64,000 nucleotides of DNA from Tenrec ecaudatus (taxonomy: Eukaryota > Chordata > Mammalia > Afrosoricida > Tenrecidae), in the NCBI RefSeq assembly GCF_050624435.1, contig NC_134530.1, positions 147,228,721 to 147,292,720 of the forward strand. The letters are read 5' to 3'. The stretch's first letter is position 1. Each line of letters starts with the position of its first letter. The position numbers and the translations under genes were made by a program. Shown piece by piece: positions 1-11,912 of the stretch. Under the pieces are notes generated by a model. That model saw only the letters and a program-made list of their open reading frames with translations. It was not told where the DNA came from and made no database searches.

Positions 1-393
1 CAGGCTGGGCTCCTGGGAACGCCTACAATCCCAGGGGCCAGGGTAAGGTAAGATTGAGTTAGAAGTCTGACCCCCGGAGGAGACCGGTGAGGTGAAGAAG
101 CAGTGGGAGCAACGCTGACCCAAACTAGAGCTGGTGGTTATGCCACGCACCAAAGGGACCAGAGCAAAGGAGAAGGGTCAGGGGAGAGGGATGGAGAGAG
201 GCCCCGTCTACTTCCTTCTAGCAGCAAGCAAGTTGTAGCATATTCCTTATGCATCTGGCCCTGCTTTAAACATTTCACGGATGTTATCGAAGATCCTATA
301 AAGTATGTTACTACCATCCTCATCGTAAACCAAAAAAGAAGAAGAACCCATTGCCGCCGAGTCCATCCCAGCTGTCCCATGGGTTTTCCCTGG

Positions 394-590
394 GAGCCCT
401 GGTGGTGCACTGGGGTACGTGCTTGGCTACCAGCCAGAAGGTTGGAAATTTGATATTACCCAGTTGCTCCCTGGAAGAAAGCTGAGTCCGTCTGCATCGG
501 AGAAGGCATAGTATCAGAAGCCCAAGAGAGCTGTTCTATCCTGCCCTACAGGGTCACTCTGCATCGCAATCCACTCAAGAGCAGTGAGTG
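394..590 (+). repeat. AfroSINE-type tRNA-derived SINE
   Basis: The copy opens with the SINE head GAGCCCTGGTGGTGCA, has the central part with AGAAGGTTGG, and closes with the tail in which CTGTTCTATCCTGCCCTACAGG leads to the GGGTCACT and CACTCAAGAGCAGTGAG blocks seen in other copies. It is diverged, so it is not a recent insertion. Confidence 0.85.
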
Positions 591-699
591 ATTTTCCGGA
601 AGCAGACTGCCCACAGACTGGCTGGTGGAGTGGAACCACGCACCTTGAACCACTGACTTTTGGGTTAGCCGTTGGGTCACCAGGCCAGGGCTCCATCCT

Positions 700-820
700 A
701 GCTTACACATCAGGAAACCAAGCTATAGAGAGGCTAAGTCCCTTGCCCAGAGCGCCACAGCTAGAGAGTGGTCAGAAGTATGTCTGAAGGCAGGAGATCT
801 GGGTCCAGAGGTGGCGTCTC
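700..820 (-). repeat. MIR SINE fragment
   Basis: The string CAGGAAACCAAG, then AGAGAGGCTAAGTCCCTTGCC and the block around CACAGCTAGAGAGTGG, is the reverse complement of the MIR core and 3' region. It is an ancient mammal-wide repeat, heavily mutated. Confidence 0.75.
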
Positions 821-984
821 GACCACTCCACACATATGCATCTCTAGGCAGCAGGAAAAAGTGCTAGTCAGCTGCACCTGCCGTTGTCCTTCATTTTCAC
901 AGGAAAGGTATTGACTAGACCACCCACCTCACACCCTTAAAGAGGAAAACAGAGGCGGGAGGAAGAGAGTTATCCTAAGATTAG

Positions 985-1167
985 ATGGTGGTATTGGTTG
1001 CTGTTGAGACCATTCGGACTCATGAGTACAGAGGAGAACTGTGCCCAGTAGGATTTTCAAGGTCATGACCTTTGGGAAGCAGGTAGGTCTATCTGCCAAG
1101 ATGCTTCTGGGTAGATTTGAACCACCAAGCTTTCAGCCAATGCAGAATCATCTGTACCACCCAGGGA
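985..1167 (-). repeat. AfroSINE-type SINE, reverse strand
   Basis: It reads in reverse: GACTCATGAGTACAGAGG, AGGATTTTCAAGG, then TTGAACCACCAAGC and a final GTACCACCCAGGG, which is the reversed head. The copy is diverged. Confidence 0.75.
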
Positions 1168-1927
1168 CTCATAAGCTTAGACAGCTAAAAGCTAACTGAG
1201 GTCTGTCAGTTCTTCCCAGTACACCAAGTCCTTGGGTACCAAATTAGAACAGCAGAACCAATTGATCCCAGTTGCTACAGCCAGAGGCTGTGAACCAAAG
1301 AAATCCTGCCTGGCCTTGGGCAGAGTGGATCAAGTCACTCTGGATGAGTTCATCAAATTTCAGGGCCATAGCAGGTCTCCTGTTAGGGACAATGTCCCTG
1401 AGTCAGGACAGCAGTTTCCTGCTCCCTACCCTTCCACTCCCCACCTTCCAAACGCAGGCACGTCTGCCTGGAGTTGGTATCACAGTGATAAATTCCAGTC
1501 TCTGGTGGCAAAGCTCATGAGTCCCATCCCTGTCTGCCTATTAAAGCTGCAACACCTTTTCCTGACTCACCAGGGAGAGCCTTGGAGAGAAGGAAAAAGA
1601 CTGGGTTTCCAGACCATTAAACTTCCATTGCCACGATTGCCTGCCAATCTCCCTGCTAATCACTTGGAGAAAAGAAAGCCAGTGCACCTCAGAGGTCGCC
1701 GGGATGGGATGCTCGCTGCAGCAGTGCCTGCTGACAGAGCCCTTGTCTTTTCCGTGGGAAGAGACCTGGAGAGGTCAACTTGTTTCTCCGGCCTGGACCA
1801 GCCAGTCCACTCAGAGAACCCGGGCCCAACGAAGGGACAGTGTTCTCTCCAAATAAGGTGAGAAAAATATGGACCAGAGTTTAATCAAGAGCTAGAAATA
1901 TTTCTTGAGCATTTTCCACGGGTCAAG
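1168..1927. other. Unassigned DNA with one open frame judged non-coding
   Basis: I recognise no gene or repeat here. A 209-codon open frame at 1232-1861 (+) has no recognisable domain, no repeat-family match and a composition typical of chance frames. No splice-flanked exon stands out. Confidence 0.5.
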
Positions 1928-2095
1928 GAGCCCCGGTGATGTTCTCAGGTAAGCGTTGGACTGCTAACTTCAAGCCCAGTGGTTCAAACCCACCAGTCAC
2001 TCCATGAAAGACAGAGAAGACTGGATGTACAATGCCTCTGAACCCCTCACAATGAGTCAGAAGTGACTCAGGGAAGGGGTTTGGGTTTTCGGTTT
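1928..2095 (+). repeat. AfroSINE-type SINE
   Basis: Head GGAGCCCCGGTGATG, B-box-like region AGTGGTTCAAACCCACCAG, and tail CAATGAGTCAGAAGTGACTC followed by GGGTTTGGGTTTT. It sits just upstream of another copy in the same orientation. Confidence 0.85.
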
Positions 2096-2107
2096 TGTTG
2101 TCTATGT

Positions 2108-2260
2108 GCCAAGGAAACCTGGTGGTGGTGTGAGTCAGGTGTTGTGCACTAACTACAAGGTTGGTAGTTCAACCCACCAGCCACTCAGTGGGGGTAAGAT
2201 GAGGCTCCCGTAAGATTTATAGTGATGGTAGTGGGATGGGTTGGGTTCCACATTCCAGAC
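2108..2260 (+). repeat. AfroSINE-type SINE, second tandem copy
   Basis: Head AAACCTGGTGGTGGTG and B-box region GGTAGTTCAACCCACCAGCC mark a second insertion close behind the first. The tail has diverged or is truncated. Confidence 0.75.
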
Positions 2261-3876
2261 ACCTGGCTAATTAAATATGTCCCCAACCCTCTGTCTCCGC
2301 AGTTAAAATCAGGGGTTTAAGCAAGGGCCGGGTAAAGAGTAGTAAATTCAGGGTATCTGGGGTGGCAGTGAAAGTTTTCAACCAGTGGGGTCAAACAAGA
2401 ACAGGCAGATTGGTTAGAAATCTTGATTTGAAATGACCGGGTTTTGATCTCTACATGTTTGTAAATGGTCCACATGTAAGAGGAAAGATGTAACATCTCC
2501 CGTTGTGCGTCTCATGGTCTGTCGTCTATAGCTGTCTCGCTAGACTAAGCAGGTTAGCCTGTTAATTGTGCTGCTTAAGCCTTCTCTGCACTAACTGATT
2601 TTTGTTTATTACTCTGTCAATTGACCAACAGCCCTGTGTGTAAACTTTCAACATTCTCGTGGAATTTTTGCTTGCTACCTGTAAGCTGCTTTACTTAGTA
2701 CCCACAGTGTGGAAACATCATATCTTTCTGAAAAATAAACGTTTTTATTCATATGTAGTGATCTTTATCTATAATAGTACTTCCCCTAAAATCTGACATG
2801 AAGATGGCAACATCATCTTCCCTTTCCTCGTCCTTTGTCAAGCATATCTTTTCCCAGCCTTTAGTGTGTATGTCTTTAATATTTTAGGGATATCACTTGG
2901 AAGACCATGTATTAGGCACCTCTGGAGTGCCTCCTACTTCAGCTCCAGTTCCAGGTGACAGTTTCCATAAAGATTCAATCAGCTCACACAGTGAGACCTA
3001 TAAGTCTATGAGTCTAAAAGTATTGCTATGACATCATAGAGTCCTTTATTAAACAAAAATAACAAAATATGAAGCTGTAGTTTCTCAATATATCTTCCAT
3101 GTCCATCTACACACACCTGAAGGAGGTACTTCCATCTCTCTACCTATTCCTTGAAGGATCCTGCACTCTTTGATTTATACCCTGGCAGAAGGGCAGTTTG
3201 GGCATCCTCAAGGAACTCAGATTGGATTCCTTTAAACTGTTTTGTTTGTTTGTTTGTTTGTTTGTTTTTAGTTTAGGGGGAAAAAAAGAAGTCTGAAAAA
3301 AATAAAATCAGGGTTGTAAGGCAGATGGCTTAAGGTTTCCAAATGAAGTTCTCATAGGACAGCCCTGCTGCCCTTGAAGAGTGAGCAAGTTCACTGTCCT
3401 CAGGACGGCCTTCCTGGTCACTTGCTCATCAATATAATTTCCGTTGTCTTAAGGTTTCCTAATAAGGCCCTGTGATCACCCTATGTCCTTTGAGAAACTC
3501 TATTAAGATTACCCTTCAAATGCCCCCCAAAACACAGTCCCCTAACCTTCTGCACTGATCTCCCTGACTTCATTTTGACTGACCCAGCAGAGCCCCTGAG
3601 AAGCCAATGATTTGATTGGACTTTTACATGAAGGCTCTGTACAAGTGTATTCCTGAGGGAACCTGTCTGCGTCATCATCCACTGATCCCAGAGATAGGTT
3701 TACATGGCTTTTGCTGAGAATGAACTCTTGCACGTATGACCTGAAACCCTATTAATGATACGTTTCTACATATGTATCTTTGTGTGTGTGAGGGGGCTTC
3801 AAAAAGGTTCCTGGGGAAATTCCATTAGCTTTTCATTCAATTTTTCTACCAACTTTTTTGAAGGCCCTTTATAGAT

Positions 3877-3911
<35 letters not shown>
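2261..3911. other. AT-rich unassigned DNA with short simple repeats
   Basis: No gene or named repeat is recognised. It contains a (TTTG)n tract at about 3243-3270 and ends in a (TG)n tract at 3880-3911. Short open frames here carry no recognisable protein. Confidence 0.5.
3880..3911. repeat. (TG)n microsatellite
   Basis: About sixteen uninterrupted TG dinucleotides, ending exactly where the LTR-like repeat starts. Confidence 0.95.
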
Positions 3912-3913
<2 letters not shown>

Positions 3914-3957
3914 ATCTGGGTACACTAGAGAAACAAATCCACAAAAACTCATATATA

Positions 3958-6157
3958 CCTCTCCCAGCCACTCAGAAGAATTTATTTCAGAGGACAGTGC
4001 TGAATCTACAGCTCCAGGAGAGGGACATGTCTGATCAGAGCGCACGGAGCAAATGAAGGGGGAGGAAGAGAGAGTGGAGCACATCCTGGCCCACCAAGCC
4101 ATGAGGATGACTCAGAGCAGCCAATCCACAGAGAAACCACATGGCTGGCCCCACTATGAGACACGACATCCCTCACTGACCCATAGCCATACAGGGGACA
4201 ACACTGGAGACAGTGTGGGAATTGCACCCGATCTGATCCCACCACACCAAGGCAAAACTCTAAGGGCATGGAACAGAACAGCAAGGGGAACACAGCAACA
4301 ATGTCCCCAGGGAAGACCAAAAATAGACTTTGGGACCAGGGCGTGGTGCCTCAACAGACTCAACTGGAAAACGCTCCTAAAGGCCAACAAACAGTCCTGA
4401 ACTAACTACAAGTTTTTCTTCCTTGTTGTTGTGTTTGGGGGTTTTTGTTGTTGTTGTCATTGTATTGTTGGTGTTTTTATTGTTGTTGTTTTGTTTTATT
4501 TTGTTGCTTGATTTTTCTCGGTCTTGTTTTTGTGCATATTATTATCTCCGCAGGTCTGTCTAAATAAGATAGGCTGGATGAACAACCTGGAGGAGAAAAC
4601 AACAGGACCTACAGTTCCAGGGTGACATCAGAGAGGGGGAGGTTAAGGGAAAGGAAGTGTTGTTAACAAACCCAGGGACAAGGTAACAGCAGGTGATTCA
4701 ATTCGCTGGTGAGGAGGGTGTAGGAGGCCTGGGAGGGCGTGACCAAGGGTAAAGTAACCCAGAGGAATTACTGAAACCCAAATGAAGGCTGAACATGAGG
4801 AAATCAAAAGGAAATAGAAGAAAGAGTTAGGAGGTAAAGGGGATTTATAGAGGTCTAAATAAAGGCACGTACATATGTAAATATATTTATTATGAGGATG
4901 TGGAAATAGATCTGTGTGCATATATGTATAGGTTTAGTACTAAAGTAGAACATGGACATTGGACCTCCACTCAAGTACTCCCTCAATGCAAGAATACTTT
5001 GTTCTACTAAACTCGCATTCTATGATGCTCACCTTCCCAACACAATCGCTGAAGACAAAGCGGGTATATAAGCAAATGTGGTGCAGGAAGCTGATGGTAC
5101 CCAGCTATCAAAAGATATAGCATATAATGCCTAGGATCTTGAAGGTAAACAAGCAGACATCTAGGTCAGAAGAAACAAAGCCCCCATGGAAGAAGCACAC
5201 CAGCCTGCGTGATAACGAGGTGCTGAAGAGATCAGTTATTAGGCATCAAAGAACAAAAAATCATACCACTGTGTGCTCACCTCCCTGATGTGATCGCTGA
5301 AGACAAATGGGTGCATAAGCAAATGTGGTGAAGAAAGCTGATGCTGCCTGGCTATCAAAAGATATAGCATCTGGGCTCTTAAATGCTTGAAGGTAAACAA
5401 GCGGCCATCTAGCTCAGAAGCAACAAAGCCCACATGGAAGAAACACACCAACCTGTGCAATCGTGAGGTGTCAAAGGGATCAGGTATCAAGCATCATCAG
5501 AACAAAAGATCATATCATTGTGAATTAGGGGAGTGCGGAGTAGAGACCCAAAGCCCATGTGTAGGCAATTGGACATCTCCTGACGTAAAGATCACGGGGA
5601 GGATGTGAGCCAATCAGGATGCAGTATAGCAACGATGAAACATGAAACTTTCCTCTAGTTCCTAAATGCTTCCTCCTCCATCACTATCATGATCCCAATT
5701 CTACCTTACAAATTTGGCTAGACCAGAGGATGTACACTGGTACAGATAGGAACTGGAAACACAGGGAGTCCAGGGTTGATGATCTCTTTAGGATAGGTGC
5801 TGAGAGTGACAATACCAGGAAGGTGGAGCAAGTATGGGGTGGAAAGGGGGAACCAATTACAAGGACCTACATGTGTCCTTCTCCCTGGGGGATGGACAAC
5901 AAAAAAGTGGGTGAAGGGAGACATTGGACAGTGCAAGATATGACAAAAATAATAATTTATATATTATCAAGGGTTCATGAGGAAGGAGGGAGTGGGGAGG
6001 GAGAGTAAAAATGAGGAGCTGATGACAGGGGCTTAAGTGGAGAGTAAATGTCTTGAGAACGATGAGGGCAATGAATACACAAATGTGCTTTACACAATTG
6101 ATGTGGATGGATAGTGATAAGAGTTGCATGACCCCTTAATAAAATGATTTTTAAAAG
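3958..6157 (+). mobile_element. L1 3' end (5'-truncated), Afrotherian type, with target duplication
   Basis: This 2.2 kb block is the 3' part of an L1, essentially all noncoding. It holds a GT-rich tract (about 4405-4545), a doubled module at 5022-5520, the polypurine block near 5985-6010, and the terminal CCCCTTAATAAAATGA with a short A-rich tail. The 13-base target duplication AAACTCATATATA flanks it exactly (3945-3957 and 6158-6170). It therefore arrived as one 5'-truncated insertion by target-primed reverse transcription, after the LTR-like repeat it interrupts. Open frames inside on either strand are fortuitous. Confidence 0.9.
5022..5520 (+). repeat. Tandemly doubled module in the L1 3' UTR
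   Basis: Two copies of a unit of about 248 bases lie head to tail (about 5022-5272 and 5273-5520). Both contain ATCGCTGAAGACAAA, AAGCAAATGTGGTG, CTATCAAAAGATATAGCAT, and a block with CATGGAAGAA and ACACACC. They differ by scattered substitutions, so the doubling is not new. Confidence 0.85.
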
Positions 6158-6595
6158 AAACTCATATATATTATAAATTTTTAATATAAAGGATAACTGT
6201 ACATTAAGAAAGCATCCCAACCCAGTGCTGTCCAAGTCCATAAGTCCAACATTAGCCCATATGTCCAACAACAGTCCACAAAGTCCTCCTCCATCTCACA
6301 AAACACACGCAATGACACCGACTGCAGGAGGAAAGCTGAATCAGTGAACATGTAAGCATCTCAGCGCTGGCAGGGGTCTCCACGCAGTTTCTCCAGCAGC
6401 CAGGACTGCATCAGGGTAGGTCCATGTGGCTTCTCCTCAGGGATGTCTTGCAGGACCTGCCAGCTAAAGCAGGGAACTGGATAAGGCAGCTGCACCCTGG
6501 TCTGACCATCAGAGAGCAAGAGACCTGAGACTAGAAATTAATCCCACGTGTGTTTATCATCCAGGTTGGCAAAATAAACATGAACTATCTCAGTA

Positions 6596-6634
6596 TGCAT
6601 GTATGTATGCATGCATGTATGTGTGTATGTATTG
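6596..6634. repeat. (ATGT)n-type microsatellite
   Basis: Alternating ATGT and ATGC tetramers without other features. Confidence 0.85.
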
Positions 6635-6779
6635 AGGGCCATACTGGAGAACTTTCATGAAACATCTAGTCCCCAGTATTTGATAAGATCAGTTTAATCG
6701 GACTCATTGGTAGCAAACGCTGTCATAGTAAAGGAGTGACCCTAAGAAGGGCAGTTTCATAATAGTCTTCTCTCCAGAT

Positions 6780-7217
6780 GATGGCCTGCTAGGCGGTACT
6801 TGCTTGTCTTTTGTGCTTTTCAACATGATTTTCTATTTCCTTTCTATGGGAATTTATTGTTTTAGCAAAGCAATAGTTTCCATTCTACTTTCACTATTTG
6901 TTTGCTTTTTTACTTTTCTTGGTTTTTTTTACTTTCACTGTTAGGCAGAGATGAAAAATGTTTGTAGTTTCTTTAATTTCTTTTGTTTTGTATTTATCCA
7001 TTAAGTGTTTTTTTAACCTTTAGTGTTCCTATATCTGACGATCAATAGGGTTGTCTGTCCTTTTTGTTATGGAGGTAGGAGTTCTTTCTATATTTTGCAT
7101 ATATCTTTCATCAGATAGTGTTTTGCAAATATTTTCTAGAAGCTTGTTGCTTGTCTTTTCTTCTTTTTTCCCTTCATTGTTTAACAGTTTTATTGGAATT
7201 TCATCCACACATCAGAC
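6780..7217 (-). mobile_element. Old L1M fragment
   Basis: On the + strand the text TTTTGCAAATATTTTCTAGA and the T-rich stretch ending TTTTATTGGAATTTCATCC correspond to the reverse strand of old mammalian L1. It is highly mutated with no usable frame. Confidence 0.55.
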
Positions 7218-7683
7218 AATTCAAGGGTTTATGAGGGAAGGAAGGTGGGAGAGGGAGGGGGAAAAAAGAGAAGCTGGGGCATGGCATGTGGCAAGATGGT
7301 GACTGATTAACACATACCAGAGGGACTCCACCGAAATCAGCACAGGAGAGTCACTAAGAGGGAAATCCCATACTGCCAGGTTGCAGGAGGAGCATCATAA
7401 AGATAAGAGGCACAGATCCACTAGGTTTTCAGGGGCTGGGGGCTTTTGGCTTACCACAGTGGAGGCCAACTAGGGTTTAACCTTAGCCCAGCTACTGTCT
7501 CAGCCAGGACAGTGGCTAGCACAAGGACTTTATCTCAACAAAGCCACAGCTTGCTGCCACCTCAGGGCGGGGTTTAAACCTCTCCAGCCCCGCAGTCAGG
7601 GATTGGGGCTCAGCTATATTGTTACTTTTGTTTCCCTCTCTTCTCTTGTCACCCTGCCCCCAACCCATCTCAGCAGGCTCAGT

Positions 7684-7710
7684 TTTTTGTTTGTTTGTTT
7701 GTTTGTTGTT
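7684..7710. repeat. (TTTG)n tract in L1 5' UTR
   Basis: About five TTTG units lie within the L1 5' UTR. Confidence 0.85.
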
Positions 7711-8424
7711 TCTTTTTCTTTTCCCTTTTCTCTCACAGGCCACTGCTGACCTTCAGGCCACTCCTCTTAGCCTAGGGCATTTACACCGGCCCTCCATCCA
7801 GCTGGGGGAATCTTCACCCTCTGCAGCATAACCTGAGGCTGAGGAAAGCCTGCCCACCTTCCTCCAGCAGAATTCCTGCCTGCATGACTGGAGAAGCTCC
7901 TACCCCCTGTGGTCCCACATGACTGAGGGAACTTCCTCCCCTTGCCATAATGCCTCACACAGCCTAAGGCAGCTCTGCCAACACTCACCAGCACTCCACA
8001 CTACTGTGGGAACCTCTGCCCAATTTCTGCAGCGATCTAGCTGACCAGGGAAATTCTGCCCACCATCTTCAGTGCTCTAAACCAAAGCAAGAACACCTAC
8101 CTCCATTCTGGAGCACTCCTGTTGCATCAGGCACCCCACACACACACCCTGTGGTTCCCCAGCTACTGTGTGCCACTCCATCACAGCTTCTTGAGAGATC
8201 ACCCAGTGCAGCACCATCCACACAGGTCCACAATCACCCAAGCTGCGTGCCCTGAGATGACCAACCAACTTGCCCTCAAAATAACACAATACTGGTTGAC
8301 TAGGGAAAGAGTGAAGCTACAGGAGGATAAAATGGTAGGCAAATCCCATAGTGAAATTAGCTGCAGGCCATTCAAAGAAGCATTCCTATGAGTCTCCCAG
8401 AGAGCCCAGTGCTCTTCAACTCTT

Positions 8425-9408
8425 TTGAAAATGACACCTGGTTCCTTGAAAACAACGCAATTCAATAGCAATCAGCTCCAAAAACCTCAACGGAAAAAAA
8501 CAAAACAGGAGAAACAAAAGGCAATGGAAAATGTCCTGAATCTCACAACATGCATAGAAGAAGCAGACATTGATCTGCCACAGAGATTTTCAGAATGCTG
8601 TTTGAAGTCATACAGAATACGAAGAAAACAATACAGAAAAAGGATGAAATGATAGAGGAGATAGTGACCATACACCAAAGGGAAATACAAGAGCTTAGGG
8701 ACGAGATAACAAAAACCAGTAGGAGATTCATGGATGTCGCCAACTGACTGGAGGAGGCAGAGAACCGCACCAGTGACCTAGAGGGCAGCCAAGCAGACTT
8801 TAACAAATGAGAACAAATATCTAATAAGATCATCAGAGAAGCTAAAGAAAACCTAAGAGCTATGTCTGATGTTATGAAGAGGAACAACATCAGAATATTT
8901 GGATTACCACGGGAAGATACAACAAAGAAGTCAACTGCAAGAATAGTGAGAGAATTCTTGGAGGAAAACTTCCCCAGCTTAGTGAATGAAAACTGGGCAA
9001 TCATTTGAGAGGCTAAAAGAATACAAGCTAGACTGAATCCCAAAAAGACGTCACCAGGCACATAATAGTTAAACTATCCAACTTTGAGGCAAAGGAGAAA
9101 ATCATGAGAGCAGATGGGGAAAAACAGCAGTCACATATAAAGGTTCCCAAATAAGAATATGCTCTGACCTATCAGCGGACACTATCAAGAAGAGGAGAGA
9201 GTAGAGCAACATATTCCAAAAATTTAAGGAAAATCATGCAAACCCAAGAATACTCTATCCAGCCAAATGATCTATCAAGACAGATGGAAAAGTAAGAGTC
9301 TTCGCAGACCAGGAAAAACTCAAGGAATACGTTAAAAGAAAGCCATTCCTACAAAAAAATCCTTGCTGGTCTAAAATGGACAGAAGAACAGCACTCGCTG
9401 AGCACAAA
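8425..9408 (+). pseudogene. L1 ORF1 remnant (RNA-binding chaperone)
   Basis: ORF1p coats L1 RNA as a trimer. The remains follow the family order. A basic N-terminal part starts at 8425. A coiled-coil-like stretch (EMIEEIVTIHQREIQELRDE, from about 8646) follows. The RRM core signature RNNIRIFGLPRED is near 8880, and the C-terminal domain ends with the hallmark PRILYPAK near 9244. A stop ends the first open segment at 8650 and at least one frameshift and several further stops follow. It cannot make protein. The ATG at 8425 is the first in frame, but the true ancestral start is uncertain. Confidence 0.9.
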
Positions 9409-9589
9409 TAAGAGATTGCCACAAATAACAACTCATTGAGAGGGCAGCAAAGGGAAAACAGCCCCCAAGATAGCATTGGCTTAAGGGTAGAAAGAAGTCA
9501 ATGAAACATACACACATGCACAAAACACTGAAAATAAAGGGAGGTGGTAAAACACCCAACACAAAAGGTATAAGATGACATCACAGAGT

Positions 9590-11912
9590 CCACAGATGGA
9601 TGTAATAACCCTGAATATCAATGAACTAAACGCGGGTATTAAAATGCTGAGGCTAGCAGACTGGCTTAGAAAACAATCCATCAATCTCCTTCCTACAGGA
9701 GACACATCTCAAAATTAAGGACAAAAATTGGCTGAAAATAAAAGGCTGGAGAAAAACATACCAAGTAAACAGCAATTCAAAAAAGCACAAGTTGCCTTCC
9801 TAATCGCGGATAAAATTGACCTCAAAGTGTAAACCATAAAAAAGAGATAAGGAGGGACACTATATAATGCTCAAGGGAACTGTAGACAAAGAACCACTAA
9901 GCATTTTAAACATGTATTCCCCGAACGAGAGACCCACTGAATGCATCAATCAAATGCTCCGAAAGATGAAAAGAGAAATCACAGCCTCAACAATTATAGT
10001 AGGTGACTTCAAAACACTGCTCTCTGAGAAAGACAGATCACAGGGAAAGAAACTCAACAAGGAGGCTACAGATTAAAACACTACAATTAGCTATTTGACT
10101 TGATAGATATTTACAGAGCTCTCCACCCAAATACAAAAAGAAATTCACATTCTTTTCAAGCACACGTGGCACATATTTACAGATAGATCACATGCTAGGG
10201 CATAAGTCAAATCTGCATAAATGTAAGCACATTGGTATCATACAGACCTCTCTCTGACCTCTGTGCCATAAGGCTGGAAACCAACAAAAGGAAGATGAAA
10301 AAAACAAGGGCAAACAATTGGAGGATGAATAATTCTCTATTGCAAAAGGAGGGCATACTGGCCCATGTCAGATACAAAATCAGTAAGTTTCTAGAAACCA
10401 ACAAGAATGAGAGCACAATATACCAAAACTTATGGGACACAGAAAAGGGAGTTGTGAGAGCAAGTTTCATAGCAGTACATGCACGCATGAAAAAGGAAGA
10501 GAGACTTATGACTGATATGCTGGCACAAAATTTACAGCAACTAAAACAGTCAACAGGGCAATCCTACTAATAGCAAAATAAAATAAAAAAATAAAAACCT
10601 GAGATTCAGGAGAGGAAAAATAAGAAAACTATGGGGAAAAAATTAGCTACTAAAAGTTGGTTCTTCAAAAGGATAACAGAATCAACAAACCACTGGCAAA
10701 CCTAACCAAAGAAAGGAGGGAACAAATCTCAATAGCAAGGATGAGGGATGAAAGAGGGGACATTACAACAGACCCTAATGAAATCAAAAGGATAATTACC
10801 CAGTACTACAAAGGACTGTACTCCAATGAATTCAACAACTTGGAAGACATGGACAAATTCTTGGAAAAACAATCCCTCCCTAGACTATCCCCGATGGATG
10901 TCACGAATCTCAACAGACCCATAGCAATAGAAGAAATAGACAAGGTTATCAAGGGATTACCAACAAAAAAAATCCTCTGGACCAGATGGCTTCTGGTGGC
11001 TTGGAGAATTCTACCAAGCATTCAGGGAAGAACTGACACCAATCCTACAAAAACTCTTTCAGAACTAGAAAAAAAGCGGCAAAGTTCCAAAATCATTCTA
11101 TGAAGCTAGTATAACTCTGATACTGAAACTGGGCAATGATCTCACAAGAATCGAGAACTACAGACCAATATCCCTAATGAACATCGAGGCAAAAATCTCT
11201 GACAAAATACTGGCCAGTAGAATATAAAAGTATATAAAACACATAATTCACCAGGACCAAGTGGAATTCATACCAGGGATGCAGATATGGTTGAACATAC
11301 GAAAGACCATTAGTATCATTCGCCTCATTGACATAAAAACTATAAGAACCACATGCTAATATAAATAGATGCGGAAAAAGCATTCGACACCCATTCCTGC
11401 TTTAGACACTCAAGAAGATAGGAATGGAAGGAAAATTCTTCAATATAATACAAGCTATATATGAAAAGCAACAGCCAACATGGTAATTAATGGAGAAAAG
11501 ACTAAAAAAATCCCACTGAAAAGGGGACCAGACAAGGATGCCCCTCGTTCCCACTCTTATTTAACATCGTATTGGAGATCGTATCTAACATTATAAGGCA
11601 AAGAAAAGACATCAAATGTATTCCCTGGGAAGGAAAAGGTGAAACTATCATTATTCACAGATGATATGATTTTACGTACAGAAGATCCCAAAAGCTCCAC
11701 AAAGGGAGTACTGGAAGCAATAGAGGAATAGGGCAGAGTGGCAGGATACAGGATCAACAACAGAAGTCCATTGGACTACCATACACATCGGACAAGAGCA
11801 CAGAAGAGGGGATCAAGAAGGTGGTACCCTTCACAACAGCCAAGCACAAATTGAGATATCTAGGGATATACCTGACTAAGAAAACAAAAGATTTGTCTGA
11901 GGAAAACTAGAG
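9590..11912 (+). pseudogene. L1 ORF2 remnant (endonuclease and reverse transcriptase)
   Basis: ORF2p normally nicks DNA and copies L1 RNA. The endonuclease part (about 9600-10300) is badly degraded. The linker and reverse transcriptase part is clearer. IKRIITQYYKGLYSNEFNNL lies around 10785-10845, [10 protein letters not shown] near 11255, and the catalytic motif DAEKAFD at 11368-11388. [14 protein letters not shown] lies at 11524-11565 and the second catalytic motif, as FTDDM, at 11653-11667, where the usual alanine is threonine. The catalytic aspartates survive as codons but lie in different frames broken by stops. The C-terminal portion is missing. Confidence 0.9.

Larger units (their letters stand above)
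3912..6560 (-). mobile_element. LTR-like interspersed repeat, split by an L1
   Basis: The left piece (3912-3957) has the CACTAGAGAAACAAATCC end shared by copies near 23.9, 25.1, 33.0 and 41.6 kb. The right piece (6158 to about 6560) has the blocks CCATAAGTCCAACATTAGCC and AGCGCTGGCAGGGGTCTCCA seen in the same family. The two pieces are separated by an L1 insertion. Better-preserved copies begin TG and end CA, as LTRs do, but I cannot name the family; a different element type is possible. The right boundary is approximate. Confidence 0.7.
7218..11912 (+). mobile_element. L1 with 5' UTR, ORF1 and part of ORF2; 3' end missing
   Basis: An L1 on the + strand runs from a polypurine block and the motif GGCAAGATGGTGACTG (5' UTR) through ORF1 (about 8425-9408) and ORF2 (from about 9590). 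It stops abruptly near 11912 inside the region after the reverse transcriptase core. The rest of ORF2, the 3' UTR and the A-tail are absent, so a later deletion or rearrangement removed them, since ordinary retrotransposition truncates the other end. No target duplication can be checked. Both frames have many stops and shifts; the element is dead. Confidence 0.9.

Noticed and set aside
1232-1861. 209-codon open frame on the + strand
   Set aside because: No domain, no family resemblance, no promoter or splice context; composition fits chance.
5022-5520. CRISPR-like or satellite array
   Set aside because: Only two copies of a long unit, found as part of an L1 3' UTR; eukaryotic context.
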